The notes: generated by a model not told the origin, from the letters alone. Counted from the stretch's first letter, positions 51,075-60,763 are shown. The stretch is DNA of 61,871 nt from Bacteroidota bacterium (GCA_023413895.1 JAEZOU010000045.1:1-61871); one strand, 5' to 3'. Made by a program: numbers and translations.

Positions 51075-53330
51075 TTAATCAAAATCGGGAGCAATTCTCT
51101 CGATTTTTTCCAATTGATCAATTTTAGAAAGGTTCTCAATAAGTTCATTTAGTGCTTTCACATTTTGAATGTAAAGCATCAATTTCCCGTTGAAGACATT
51201 GTCTTTTGTAGAGATGTTAATGGAGCGAATGTTTAGGTCTAATTGGGAGGTTACAACATTGATTATTTCTTTAATCATCCCTTTTCTATCAAAACCTGTA
51301 ATGGTGATGCCCGTCAAGAATGAGACTCCTTGCTCTTTTCTCCATTTGGCTTTGATGATTCTGTTCCCATATTTTGACATAGCAGCAATTGCATTTTTGC
51401 AGTTGGTGGCGTGAACTTCTATAACATCGTGTGAAATTTGGATTCCTACCACTTGGTCTCCTGGAATGGGAGAACAGCAGTTTGCAATTAAGTGCTTAAT
51501 GGTTTCAGAATTGTCGTCCAATAAGAAAAATTCGGGTTTTTGTTCTAATTGTTCATCAATTAAGGCGTTAAGACCTTTTTGATTAACGGTAGCATTTACT
51601 TTCTGTTTGAAACTAGTATATTGCCTATCTAGATTGTTTTCAAAAAGTTTTTGGATTCTATCTGCCTTGATTTTTTGTTCCGCAATTTGTGACCAAAATT
51701 CAATATCGGAAACAACTTGAAAGTGGTTTTGTACGCGTGCGATATTATCGGTGTTAAATTCAAGTTTTAAATTCTCAAAAATCTTTTTTAGTAATTCTTG
51801 ACCTTCGTGAGTCTTTTTTTTCTGTGCATCGCGAATGGCTTCTTTGATGTGTTCCTTTGCACGAGATGTTTTTACAAAATTAAACCATTCGGGTTTAGGA
51901 AATTGTTTCTTTGATGTGATAATTTTTACCTGGTCTCCTGTATGTAAAACATAACTAATAGGTACAATATTGAAGTTTACTTTTGCCCCGATACATTGAT
52001 TTCCTAATCGGGTGTGTACGTCGTATGCGAAATCAAGTACGGTAGAGCCTGCGGGCATCATTCTTCGTTCCCCTGTAGGAGTAAAAAGGATAATCTCTTT
52101 CAACTCAAGATCCATCTTAATCTCATCTAAGAAGTTAATAGCATTAGTATCTTGGCTTTTTAACATATCGCGAATTTTGGCTAACCAATCTTCCACGCGG
52201 TTCTCTACGTCAGAATAAGAAGCATTTTCCTCTTTATATTTAAAATGTGCTGCCAAGCCACGTTCTGCAATTTGGTCCATTTTTTGAGTTCGGATTTGTA
52301 CCTCTACCCATTTCCCCATATTACTCATACATGTAACGTGTAATGCTTGATAGCCATTTGCTTTCGGTGTGGTTAAGAAATTTCGTAAACGGTCAGGATT
52401 TGTGTCATAAATGTTAGTAATGATGGTGTGTACACGCCAACAATCGTTTATCTCTTGTTCTGGAGTGCCAGAGGAATTTATAACAAAACGAACAGCAAAA
52501 ACATCGTAAACATCTTCAAAACTAATCCCTTTCTTCTCCATTTTTTTATATATGGAGTAGATTGATTTTGTACGACTTGACATTTCTGCATCAATACCGG
52601 CTTCAAAAAGTTTTTGTTGAATGGGGCGTACAAAATCCTCAATTAATTTCTTTCGTCCTGGCTCATTGATTTTTAATTGTCGTTTAATATTATTATAATT
52701 AGTGGGATCGTTGTATTGCATTGCTAAATCTTCTAATTCGCTTTTTATGCTATACAAGCCCAATCGATGTGCTATGGGTACAAAGAAAAAAGTGGTTTCT
52801 GAAGAAATTTTAAGTTGTTTTTCGGGCGGCATTGAGTTGAGTGTACGCATATTGTGCAAGCGATCTGCCAATTTTACCAAAATAACCCGAATATCTTCAG
52901 AAGTGTACATTAAAATTTTTCGGAAATTTTCTGCTTGTGCAGATTGGTCATTACCCAATACTAAATCTTCAATTTTTGTAAGTCCGTTGATAATTTTGGC
53001 AATATGTTCACCAAACATATCTTGGATATCTTCCAATGTGTAATCGGTATCTTCTACTACATCATGAAGCATTGCTGCAATCATAGAGCGAGTACCAAGG
53101 TTCATCTCTTTGGATACTATTTCTGCTACTGCAATGGGATGGTAGATGTAAGGTTCACCGCTACGCCTACGCATATCTTTATGTGCATTAACGGCTAATG
53201 AAAAAGCTTTATGAAACTTTTCAATCTGCTCCTTATCCGTTGATTTACTATATAGGTATGCTAATAATTCTTTGTATTTTTTTAAGATTATCTTTTTTTC
53301 TAATGCTTGATTAGGAATATAGATGCTCAT
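51075..53330 (-). CDS. rsh: Bifunctional (p)ppGpp synthetase/hydrolase, RelA/SpoT type
   Basis: The 751-residue protein has an intact HD hydrolase domain (SGEPYIYHPIAVAEI near 59; MLHDVVEDTDYT near 87). The synthetase domain follows, with TKSIYSIYKKMEKKG near 257, KANGYQALHVT near 322 and VEVQIRTQKMD near 340. TGS (LFTPTGERRMMPAGSTVLDF) and C-terminal ACT domains complete it. Both active sites look complete, so it should make and degrade (p)ppGpp. It starts 14 bases after the T9SS protease stop. The DksA-like protein at 8905-9288 may be a functional partner. Confidence 0.95.
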   Translation of the reverse strand: MSIYIPNQALEKKIILKKYKELLAYLYSKSTDKEQIEKFHKAFSLAVNAHKDMRRRSGEPYIYHPIAVAEIVSKEMNLGTRSMIAAMLHDVVEDTDYTLEDIQDMFGEHIAKIINGLTKIEDLVLGNDQSAQAENFRKILMYTSEDIRVILVKLADRLHNMRTLNSMPPEKQLKISSETTFFFVPIAHRLGLYSIKSELEDLAMQYNDPTNYNNIKRQLKINEPGRKKLIEDFVRPIQQKLFEAGIDAEMSSRTKSIYSIYKKMEKKGISFEDVYDVFAVRFVINSSGTPEQEINDCWRVHTIITNIYDTNPDRLRNFLTTPKANGYQALHVTCMSNMGKWVEVQIRTQKMDQIAERGLAAHFKYKEENASYSDVENRVEDWLAKIRDMLKSQDTNAINFLDEIKMDLELKEIILFTPTGERRMMPAGSTVLDFAYDVHTRLGNQCIGAKVNFNIVPISYVLHTGDQVKIITSKKQFPKPEWFNFVKTSRAKEHIKEAIRDAQKKKTHEGQELLKKIFENLKLEFNTDNIARVQNHFQVVSDIEFWSQIAEQKIKADRIQKLFENNLDRQYTSFKQKVNATVNQKGLNALIDEQLEQKPEFFLLDDNSETIKHLIANCCSPIPGDQVVGIQISHDVIEVHATNCKNAIAAMSKYGNRIIKAKWRKEQGVSFLTGITITGFDRKGMIKEIINVVTSQLDLNIRSINISTKDNVFNGKLMLYIQNVKALNELIENLSKIDQLEKIERIAPDFD

Positions 53331-53344
53331 AAGAGATTAGAGTT

Positions 53345-55234
53345 TTAGTTTTTAATCCATTTTTTTACAATAATATCTTCTCCATCAACAATACGAATTA
53401 CATAATAACCTGAACGTAATGTTGAAAGAGAAAAATGATTAACACCTGCTACTACTTTTTGTTGAAATATTTTCTTTCCTGTTATATCAAAAATTTCAAC
53501 GAATGGTGTTGTAGAAAGAGGAGCTGCTGATAAAAATAGTGTTCCATTAGATGGGTTAGGATAGATGGTAAATTCCCCTTTTGTAGGAGAATAATCTTCG
53601 ATGCCAACGGTTTGTAGAGCCAATAGTACAGCTTGATGAGCATTGACTTTACCAGCACCGAATTGTGCTGAAGTGGCTTGTGCAGTGTAGCTGTCTTGTC
53701 GTGCTGTTTCTATTAAAATCTGTTTAATTTGATCTGCTGATAAGTAAGGATTGGCTTGGAGCATTAGTGCTACAACACCTGCAATAAATGGCGATGACAT
53801 TGATGTGCCCGATAACGAAACGAATTTATATTCTTTATCTTGGAAAGTGATAGTTTTGTTATAAGTTCCAGAATATTCTGTAGTAAAACTTGATAGAGAG
53901 GAGATAATTCCTTTCCCTGGTGCGGCAATTTCAGGTTTGGGGCGTTCATCAATTGTGGGGCCAAAACTTGAAAAATCAGCGATGGCACCTCCAACAGTAG
54001 CGTACGGCATTACGACGCGTGGTTGGTATGCCGCAACAGATATTACGCAGTCGGTAGAAGTTGGTGTACCCAACCCATATTCGGCATCGCCAGCTTTCCA
54101 ACCCGGCATATTGTTTGGCGCAATAAAGGGAGCCCCCCAATTGCCCACCCCATTTGTTAACTCAATAACGTTCCAAGCGTGAAAAATTCCACTCGGAGCC
54201 GTTACTAATAAACCAAATCGGTATGATGGTGCAGCTTTTTTTACCTTTAAACGTACTTCTGGACGATGGTTATCAGAATTTTCTGCAATAATATCAGCCA
54301 TAAATTCTAAAGTGTCGTCTTCCACAACGATAAAAGTGTCTATTTGTTGGTCTCCATTAGCAGTACTCATAAAAGGGGAAATTGCTAACGGAGAATAGCT
54401 ATTGTTCATCACCTGAATGGCAAATCCAAATGGCTTTTGTTCAGAATTAGTCATTGTTATACATTGACCATATTGGTACGGACTTCCACTTGCAAATTGG
54501 AAGACACTCTTGAGAGTATCGGCTTCGGTATCAAAATCGTGTTTTAGGTGAAAATTAACGTCACCATTGTTTCCTGCACTAGTAACAAAAACAACTCCCA
54601 AATCTGTAAGCTCTTCCATCTTTTTACCAATTCTTCCAGTTCCCGTAAAGTTATCCATGTAATATAAACCCCAACTCATATTTACTACCAAGCGTTTTCC
54701 TTCTTGTTGAGCAATAGTGTACATCCAATCAAAAGCATCAATAACGGCTTGTTCTGAGATAAGAAAAGTTGCGAATAGAAGATTGGCTCCGTGTGCTACA
54801 CCTCTGTATGCAGTTCCTGCACCTGCACCTGCTGCAATTCCTGCAACGTGTGTTCCGTGATAACCATATTTATATACATTCGATGTATCACATTGTGCTG
54901 CCAACAATGCAGTCTTTCCCACAAATTCTGTTCCATAATCAAATCCTTCGGGTGCTGGACCGGCCGTTTTGTATTGGTCCCAAGCACGCAAAATGCGATA
55001 GTTGGTCATTGAAGTGTCATAAAATACAGGGTGCGTGTAATCAAATCCCCAATCAGTAATTCCAATAATTACACCTTCACCCGAATAAGTATCTGGTAGG
55101 TTAATGCCATTCCATACACTATCAACGTAGGTGTCTGCTACCGATTTGTTTAAATCTGTACCTTGCGCAGCCCAATTTTGAGCCATTAGTAAGATTGGAA
55201 AAAATAGAAAAATAAGGATAAATGTTTTTTTCAT
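53345..55234 (-). CDS. Secreted subtilisin-like (S8) protease with T9SS sorting domain
   Basis: The 629-residue protein has a signal peptide (about 1-19). The S8 catalytic residues are D61 (GITDWGFDYTHP), H126 (YHGTHVAGIAAG) and S478 (SLSGTSMSSPFIAG), with the oxyanion asparagine in SAGNNGD near 222. Residues about 555-629 are a type A type IX secretion sorting domain, with YPNPSNGTLFLS, DITGKKIFQQK and the final YVIRIVDGEDIIVKKW. It should cross the outer membrane through T9SS and be released or surface-attached. There is no propeptide of normal length. Its operon partner is the RelA/SpoT gene. Confidence 0.94.
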   Translation of the reverse strand: MKKTFILIFLFFPILLMAQNWAAQGTDLNKSVADTYVDSVWNGINLPDTYSGEGVIIGITDWGFDYTHPVFYDTSMTNYRILRAWDQYKTAGPAPEGFDYGTEFVGKTALLAAQCDTSNVYKYGYHGTHVAGIAAGAGAGTAYRGVAHGANLLFATFLISEQAVIDAFDWMYTIAQQEGKRLVVNMSWGLYYMDNFTGTGRIGKKMEELTDLGVVFVTSAGNNGDVNFHLKHDFDTEADTLKSVFQFASGSPYQYGQCITMTNSEQKPFGFAIQVMNNSYSPLAISPFMSTANGDQQIDTFIVVEDDTLEFMADIIAENSDNHRPEVRLKVKKAAPSYRFGLLVTAPSGIFHAWNVIELTNGVGNWGAPFIAPNNMPGWKAGDAEYGLGTPTSTDCVISVAAYQPRVVMPYATVGGAIADFSSFGPTIDERPKPEIAAPGKGIISSLSSFTTEYSGTYNKTITFQDKEYKFVSLSGTSMSSPFIAGVVALMLQANPYLSADQIKQILIETARQDSYTAQATSAQFGAGKVNAHQAVLLALQTVGIEDYSPTKGEFTIYPNPSNGTLFLSAAPLSTTPFVEIFDITGKKIFQQKVVAGVNHFSLSTLRSGYYVIRIVDGEDIIVKKWIKN

Positions 55235-55297
55235 AAAGACAATTTTGATAAGTTTTTAGAGTCAAAATACCTTTAAAAAGGGAACTCTATAAGAGTG

Positions 55298-55305
55298 CAA
55301 AAGTA
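55298..55305 (-). promoter_or_regulatory. Candidate -7 box for the S8 protease gene
   Basis: The minus strand reads TACTTTTG, 63 bases before the ATG at 55234. Confidence 0.45.
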
Positions 55306-55417
55306 TAAAAAAAAAGTGTGTTATTTGTGATGAAAATAGAGATTTTTCTAAATAAGGAAAAACGTTTTTGGAAGTTTTAAATGGTAAACATAAAGATGAC
55401 GATATGAAGATTTTTTT

Positions 55418-55425
55418 TATTTTTG
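55418..55425 (+). promoter_or_regulatory. Candidate -7 box for stand-alone murF
   Basis: The plus strand reads TATTTTTG, 17 bases before the ATG at 55443, implying a very short leader. It is divergent from the S8 protease promoter. Confidence 0.5.
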
Positions 55426-55442
55426 CTTTTTAATTTATAGCG

Positions 55443-56702
55443 ATGGAAAAATTATATCAACTTTATCTTCAATATCCTACAATTTGTACAGACACCAGAA
55501 ATATTAAACAGAACTCTATTTTTTTCTGTTTAAAAGGAGAAAATTTTGATGGAAATCAATTTGCATTGCAAGCTTTATCGAAGGGTGCAGTGCATGTAGT
55601 AACCGAAGATGCAACGTTGAGCGGACGTGATGACTGTACGGTTGTATCCAATACTTTGGAAACTTTACAGAAGTTGGCGCAGTATCACCGCCGTCATTTG
55701 ACTATTCCTATTATTGGAGTTACAGGTACTAATGGCAAAACTACAACTAAAGAATTAACAGCAGCCGTACTTTCGCGTAAATTTAAAACAGCCTTTACGC
55801 AAGGGAATCTCAATAACCATATCGGTGTTCCATTGACGCTACTTTCTATCAAGCCAACAGATGAAATTGCTATCGTTGAGATGGGTGCCAATCATCCTGG
55901 AGAGATCGAAGACCTCTGCAAAATTTCAGAACCCGATTTCGGAATTATTACCAATATCGGCACTGCTCATATTGAAGGTTTTCGTTCAATTGAAAATATA
56001 ATTTATACAAAAAAGGCGTTATATCAATCAGTTATTGCAAATAAAGGTGTAATTTTTGTAAATGAGGCTGATTCTGTTTTGACGAATGATTTGAATTATT
56101 CTCGAGTTATCTATTATGGAGGACAGAAGGAGGGAACACTCAATGGTGCTATTACAAAAATGGATCCTTATCTTACGTTAAACTTATTTCAAAAAGAGTT
56201 TCGTACGCAATTGACGGGTTCTTATAACTTGAACAATATTTTGTGTGCTGCTACAATAGGCCGATATTTTGGTGTTTTAGATGATGAGATTATTGCTGCA
56301 GTTGCCGATTATACACCTAAAAATAACCGTTCGCAGATTATTACAACTGGTAGCAATACGTTGATTGCAGATTATTATAATGCCAACCCAAGTAGTATGC
56401 AAGCTGCACTTGAGAATTTTTGTGCTATTGACTCCACACCCAAAATGGTTATTTTAGGTGAAATGCGAGAGTTAGGTGATTATAGTGAAAAGGAGCATAA
56501 AAAAATTATTGAGTGGTGCCTTGCGCAAAATATTCCTGCAATTCTAATTGGAAAAGAGTTCTATCAACATAAGGAGCCAACGTTGCACTATTTTGAAACT
56601 TTGGAGAAAGCTCAAGATTTTATAACAGAAAACCCCATAAAAAACCATTTTATTTTGATAAAAGGTTCTCATGGGGTTCACTTAGAGCGATTAAGAATAT
56701 AA
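55443..56702 (+). CDS. murF: UDP-N-acetylmuramoyl-tripeptide--D-alanyl-D-alanine ligase
   Basis: The 419-residue protein is a complete stand-alone MurF. It has TDTRNIKQNSIFFCLKGENF near the start, the P-loop IIGVTGTNGKTTTKEL (near 91-106), the metal-binding segment VEMGANHPGEIEDL and DYYNANPSSMQAALENF near the third domain. It adds D-Ala-D-Ala to the peptidoglycan precursor in the cytoplasm. A second MurF-like domain is fused to alanine racemase at 39755-42214. The gene is expressed from its own promoter and ends directly against the rfbA stop on the other strand. Confidence 0.95.
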   Translation: MEKLYQLYLQYPTICTDTRNIKQNSIFFCLKGENFDGNQFALQALSKGAVHVVTEDATLSGRDDCTVVSNTLETLQKLAQYHRRHLTIPIIGVTGTNGKTTTKELTAAVLSRKFKTAFTQGNLNNHIGVPLTLLSIKPTDEIAIVEMGANHPGEIEDLCKISEPDFGIITNIGTAHIEGFRSIENIIYTKKALYQSVIANKGVIFVNEADSVLTNDLNYSRVIYYGGQKEGTLNGAITKMDPYLTLNLFQKEFRTQLTGSYNLNNILCAATIGRYFGVLDDEIIAAVADYTPKNNRSQIITTGSNTLIADYYNANPSSMQAALENFCAIDSTPKMVILGEMRELGDYSEKEHKKIIEWCLAQNIPAILIGKEFYQHKEPTLHYFETLEKAQDFITENPIKNHFILIKGSHGVHLERLRI

Positions 56703-57563
56703 CTATTTAATTAGATTGATGAGGTATTGACCATAACCGCTTTTCAATAAAGGTTGAGCAATCTCTTCCAATTTTTCAGCAGTAATAAATCCTTGTTTGT
56801 ATGCAATTTCCTCTATACAACCCAATTTCAGACCTTGTCTATCCTCAACGACTTGTACAAATTGAGTGGCGTCAATAAGTGATTTAAAAGTTCCTGTGTC
56901 TAACCAAGCTGTACCTCTTGCTATTTTACATACTTTCAGCTTTTGTTTTTCGAGATAGTATTTATTCACATCGGTAATTTCATATTCGCCGCGTTGACTT
57001 GGTTTGATGCTTTTGGCAACTTCTACAACGGAATTGTCGTAAAAGTAAAGTCCTGGTACAGCATAGTTTGATTTGGGTTGTTTGGGTTTTTCTTCGATTG
57101 AAACCGCATTCATGCTTTTGTCGAACTCCACTACGCCATATCTTTCGGGGTCAGAAACGTGATATGCAAAAACGATTCCTCCATCGGGATTGTTGTTCTG
57201 ACAGAGTTTCTCTTCAAATTCTGCACCACAAAAAATATTATCGCCTAAAATCAAAGATACTTTATCCTTTCCAATAAAATCCTCGCCCAAAACAAAAGCT
57301 TGTGCAAGTCCGTTGGGCACGTGCTGAACGACGTACTCAAAACGACACCCTAATCGAGAACCATCACCTAAGAGTCTTTCAAAATGAGGTAAATCTTGAG
57401 GTGTGGAAATGATTAAAATCTCTCGAATGCCAGCCTGCATAAGAGTTGAAATAGGATAATAAATCATTGGCTTATCATAAATAGGAATGAGCTGTTTGCT
57501 CATTGCTAATGTAATGGGATGTAGTCGCGTGCCAGCACCCCCAGCTAAAACTATTCCTTTCAT
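56703..57563 (-). CDS. rfbA: Glucose-1-phosphate thymidylyltransferase
   Basis: The 286-residue enzyme starts KGIVLAGGAGTRLHPITLAM and continues SKQLIPIYDKPMIYYPISTL, the nucleotidyltransferase signature. LILGDNIFCG and PGLYFYDNSVVEVAKSIKPS follow. It couples dTTP and glucose-1-phosphate to dTDP-glucose, the first step to dTDP-rhamnose. The other rfb genes are not nearby. It starts two bases after the stop of the flavin reductase gene and is presumably co-transcribed with it, an unrelated function. Confidence 0.96.
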   Translation of the reverse strand: MKGIVLAGGAGTRLHPITLAMSKQLIPIYDKPMIYYPISTLMQAGIREILIISTPQDLPHFERLLGDGSRLGCRFEYVVQHVPNGLAQAFVLGEDFIGKDKVSLILGDNIFCGAEFEEKLCQNNNPDGGIVFAYHVSDPERYGVVEFDKSMNAVSIEEKPKQPKSNYAVPGLYFYDNSVVEVAKSIKPSQRGEYEITDVNKYYLEKQKLKVCKIARGTAWLDTGTFKSLIDATQFVQVVEDRQGLKLGCIEEIAYKQGFITAEKLEEIAQPLLKSGYGQYLINLIK

Positions 57564-57565
57564 AT

Positions 57566-58138
57566 CTATTGTTTTTTGTTTTTCTGAACAGAGTAACCGA
57601 ATTTTCCTAAAATCTTACCTAAGTTATAATAATGTCCATGTGAATAGGTAACCAAGCGTGCGCGGTAGAGTTGTAACTCTCCAGTTTTTTTATCAATAAG
57701 CGAATTATCTACTTGAATAGCTTTTACTTCTGCAAGAAACATATCATGAGTACCAAGAGGAATTACTTGCTTTACTTCACATTCAATATTGACAGGTGAC
57801 TCATGTACAGAAGGTGCTTTTACTACTTTTGAACGTACTGGAGTAAGATTGGTCTCCATAAATTTATGGCTTTTTTTGCCGGAAACAACACCGCACCAAT
57901 CGGTTACTTCTGTCATCTTTTCTGTTACCAAGTTGATAACAAACTCCTTGCGCTCTTTTAAAATATTGTACGAGTGGCGACTAGGTCGCACTGATATATA
58001 ACACATTGGGGGATCGGAGCATATAGTTCCTGTCCACGCAATAGTAATCAAGTTGTATTCATCAATAGTTTCACCACAACTTACTAAAACTACTGGTGTG
58101 GGATTCAGCATATTCCCCACTTTGAACATCGTTTTCAT
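57566..58138 (-). CDS. Flavin reductase family protein (FMN-binding split barrel)
   Basis: The 190-residue protein resembles the FMN-binding flavin-reductase-like family. It shows NLITIAWTGTICSDPPMCYI and SVRPSRHSYNILKERKEFVI near the N-terminus, VTDWCGVVSGKKSHKF in the middle, and ECEVKQVIPLGTHDMFLAEV later. These enzymes bind FMN and may reduce flavins or act as flavoproteins; the substrate is not predictable. A promoter box lies 19 bases upstream and rfbA follows immediately. Confidence 0.88.
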   Translation of the reverse strand: MKTMFKVGNMLNPTPVVLVSCGETIDEYNLITIAWTGTICSDPPMCYISVRPSRHSYNILKERKEFVINLVTEKMTEVTDWCGVVSGKKSHKFMETNLTPVRSKVVKAPSVHESPVNIECEVKQVIPLGTHDMFLAEVKAIQVDNSLIDKKTGELQLYRARLVTYSHGHYYNLGKILGKFGYSVQKNKKQ

Positions 58139-58156
58139 ACTTTCTATTTAAAAATG

Positions 58157-58164
58157 CAAAATTA
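58157..58164 (-). promoter_or_regulatory. Candidate -7 box for the flavin reductase-rfbA pair
   Basis: The minus strand reads TAATTTTG, matching TAnnTTTG, 19 bases before the ATG at 58138. Confidence 0.5.
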
Positions 58165-58225
58165 CAATATTATTTGATATATTGTAGGCTAAAATCAGTA
58201 TAAAAGTTTGATGTTTACAACTCTT

Positions 58226-59497
58226 TTACTTACAAAGCAAACTCTGTCCAATTCCGCAATCTAAACAACGACGTTTTTGGCAGTAGTATTGCATTAGCTC
58301 AAGAACTCCTTGCGAATGCATTGAGTTATTTATCGGAAAACCATATTTGCGATATAAGGTTGTACTTTTATTTTTTTCAGGTGGAAGTAATTCCAAAAGA
58401 TGAAAAGCTCTTTCTTGTAAATCTATATTTCCCATAAATCTCCCATAACTATAAAAAAATGGAATTACACCATTAATTATCAATAAGTTAATCATATTAT
58501 CACCCATAATAGCAGAGTGCTTGTCACTTGGAATGTCAGGCATATAATGGGTTTGCCAATAATTGTGTGGAGTAGTTCGAAATAGTGATACTAATGAATC
58601 TTGATTAGTGAAATTAAATATTGAACGAAAAATTTGCGGATTTTGGTGAAAAAGTTCGCTGGCTTGTGCTAATCGCATTCCTGGAAAATTTTGTGGACGT
58701 AATCTCAAAAGATTCCAACTCGATTTTGATATGGGATTTAATCTGTACTTTTTTTGAAGATAAGTAAATTCATCGTTGAGAGCCATTATATAGCTGTCTC
58801 TATATTTGTCGTTGAGTAGCCCTGCCTGCCCAAATATCAATGCGTAGGTTTGTAGTTGATTGTTTAGGTGATTTTGAAAATGCTTCCAAGGTAAACTTCG
58901 ACCTAAAAGTTCAAATGCTGTGGCATTGGTCTTGAATCCGTAACAAATTAGAAGGTGTCTAAAAAATGTTTCTTGCCAATTTTGTTGGCATTGAATCAAC
59001 GATTCTGTAATAATTTTCTCACGACGACGTAATCGCTCCATTCCTGCACGTGTCAATACAGAGTTGAAAAGTTCTGGAGATATCCGTTCTGTGCCTTGAG
59101 CACAAGAAAGGGACCTCCCTACATTCTGTAACTCTTCATAACGTGTTATTGTCTCTGGTAAAATCCATGGCTTTAATTCAAAAATTATAGGCTTCCGTCC
59201 AGATTCTGTCCAAATTTCATTGTCGTGTTCAAAAACAACATGCAAAATTATATGGTCATATTTCTTGTCTGTAGAATGATTATGCCGATTCCAATCCGAA
59301 GTTTTTAGGTGCAATTCAATATCGCCAGCCCAAGTTATTTCTCCTATCTTTACTATGGCTTGTTTGAAGTCAGGGCCTGCGTCGTTATGTGTAAATCCTG
59401 GGTGTAAAATAACGATTCTTTCACCATTTATCGTTTTATACTCGCCTGTTTTGTAAAGGCGGTTCCGCCAAATGTAATGTAGTAATGCTTCAGTCAT
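58226..59497 (-). CDS. DUF2851 family protein
   Basis: The 423-residue protein opens with LLHYIWRNRLYKTGEYKTIN and has HPGFTHNDAGPDFKQAIVKI and WAGDIELHLKTSDWNRHNHS, hallmarks of the Bacteroidota family DUF2851. The D and E residues in AGPDF and GDIELH resemble a restriction-nuclease-like PD-(D/E)xK arrangement, but I cannot show nuclease activity. The end is cysteine-rich (KRRCLDCGIGQSLLCK), a possible metal site. It is a single-gene unit with its own promoter box. Function is unknown. Confidence 0.85.
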   Translation of the reverse strand: MTEALLHYIWRNRLYKTGEYKTINGERIVILHPGFTHNDAGPDFKQAIVKIGEITWAGDIELHLKTSDWNRHNHSTDKKYDHIILHVVFEHDNEIWTESGRKPIIFELKPWILPETITRYEELQNVGRSLSCAQGTERISPELFNSVLTRAGMERLRRREKIITESLIQCQQNWQETFFRHLLICYGFKTNATAFELLGRSLPWKHFQNHLNNQLQTYALIFGQAGLLNDKYRDSYIMALNDEFTYLQKKYRLNPISKSSWNLLRLRPQNFPGMRLAQASELFHQNPQIFRSIFNFTNQDSLVSLFRTTPHNYWQTHYMPDIPSDKHSAIMGDNMINLLIINGVIPFFYSYGRFMGNIDLQERAFHLLELLPPEKNKSTTLYRKYGFPINNSMHSQGVLELMQYYCQKRRCLDCGIGQSLLCK

Positions 59498-59519
59498 AAA
59501 AGAATTGATTTAGAATCTG

Positions 59520-59527
59520 CAAATTTA
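59520..59527 (-). promoter_or_regulatory. Candidate -7 box for the DUF2851 gene
   Basis: The minus strand reads TAAATTTG, matching TAnnTTTG, 23 bases before the ATG at 59497. Confidence 0.45.
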
Positions 59528-59577
59528 CTATAAATTATTAAACAATCAATACTGAAGCAGAATTATTTTTATGATAA

Positions 59578-59605
59578 AAAGAGGTAACCATCTGGCTACC
59601 TCTTT
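59578..59605 (-). terminator. Terminator after grpE-dnaJ
   Basis: AAAGAGGTA (59578-59586) pairs perfectly with TACCTCTTT (59597-59605) around a ten-base loop. The A-rich left flank gives the U-tract. It starts seven bases after the dnaJ stop and separates the operon from the DUF2851 gene. Confidence 0.88.
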
Positions 59606-59611
59606 GATATA

Positions 59612-60763
59612 TTAGGAGAAAATTTGTTTTACCTTATTAAAGAACGAGCGTTCTCTTTTGCCAGGCTTAGGATTGAAGTTTTCTGACTCGGCCAATTTCT
59701 CTATGATTGATTTTTCCTCTTTAGTCAGATTTTTAGGAGTCCAAATGTTGATATTTACAATCAAATCACCTTTGTTAGAGGAGTGAATTCCGGGAAGTCC
59801 TTTGCCCTGAAGGCGCAGAATTTGTCCGCTTTGGGTTCCAGGCGATAGTTTTACACGTGCTTTTCCGTCTAAAGTCGGAATGTCAACTGCTCCACCTAAA
59901 GCAGCTTGTGGAAATGAAACATAGAAGTTTAGGTAAAGGTTGCTTCCGTCACGTTCAAAAAGTTCGTGTTCTATCTCATCTATGTTAATAAGTAGATCTC
60001 CGTTGATTCCTCCGCGCGGAGCTGCATTACCTTTTTCTCTCATCGAAAGTTGCATTCCGTGTTCAACACCTGCAGGTATGGAAATGGTTACGACCTCTTC
60101 GCCACTTACTATTCCTTCTCCATGGCAGTGTGGACAAGGATTTTTCACAATTGTTCCCTCTCCATGACAGTGTGAACAAGGCTCTGTTTGCTGAATAATG
60201 CCAAACATACTACGCTGTTGACGAAGTACTTGACCTCTTCCTTTACAAATAGGACAAGTTTCTACTGCATTTTTATCCTTAGAGCCTACTCCATTACACT
60301 CAGGGCAAAGAACCATTTTCTTGAGTTTGATCTTTTTCTCTGTGGTTTTTGCCATCTCTTCTAATGTCAACTTTACATTAATTCGTAAAGTTGATCCTTT
60401 TCGTATTCTTGGCTCTGAATAACCACCATGACCGCCAAATCCGCTAAAGTTGAAACCTCCCATGCCTCCAAATAGGTCACCAAATCTCTCAAAAATAGAT
60501 CCTAAATCAAAGCCTTCTGCGCTAAAACCTCCCATACCATTCATTCCCTCGTGTCCATATTGGTCGTAGCGAGCTTTTTTATTAGCATCACTTAAAACGT
60601 CATACGCTTCAGCGGCTTCTTTAAATTTTTCTTCGGCTTCAGCATTACCAGGATTTCTATCGGGATGATATTCCATCGCCTTTTTACGGTACGCTTTTTT
60701 TATTTCATCGGCAGTAGCACTTTTGGATACGCCTAATACTTCATAATAATCTCTTTTTGCCAT
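59612..60763 (-). CDS. dnaJ: Chaperone DnaJ (type I Hsp40)
   Basis: The 383-residue protein is a full type I DnaJ. It has a J domain (about 4-70) with HPD in MEYHPDRNPGN, a Gly/Phe-rich linker (about 75-120; GGMGGFNFSGFGGHGGYS) and four CxxCxGxG zinc repeats (CPECNGVG, CPICKGRG, CSHCHGEG, CPHCHGEG) at about 153-220. The substrate-binding C-terminal domains follow. It stimulates DnaK ATPase and delivers unfolded clients. It starts six bases after grpE; dnaK is not in the window. Confidence 0.97.
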   Translation of the reverse strand: MAKRDYYEVLGVSKSATADEIKKAYRKKAMEYHPDRNPGNAEAEEKFKEAAEAYDVLSDANKKARYDQYGHEGMNGMGGFSAEGFDLGSIFERFGDLFGGMGGFNFSGFGGHGGYSEPRIRKGSTLRINVKLTLEEMAKTTEKKIKLKKMVLCPECNGVGSKDKNAVETCPICKGRGQVLRQQRSMFGIIQQTEPCSHCHGEGTIVKNPCPHCHGEGIVSGEEVVTISIPAGVEHGMQLSMREKGNAAPRGGINGDLLINIDEIEHELFERDGSNLYLNFYVSFPQAALGGAVDIPTLDGKARVKLSPGTQSGQILRLQGKGLPGIHSSNKGDLIVNINIWTPKNLTKEEKSIIEKLAESENFNPKPGKRERSFFNKVKQIFS

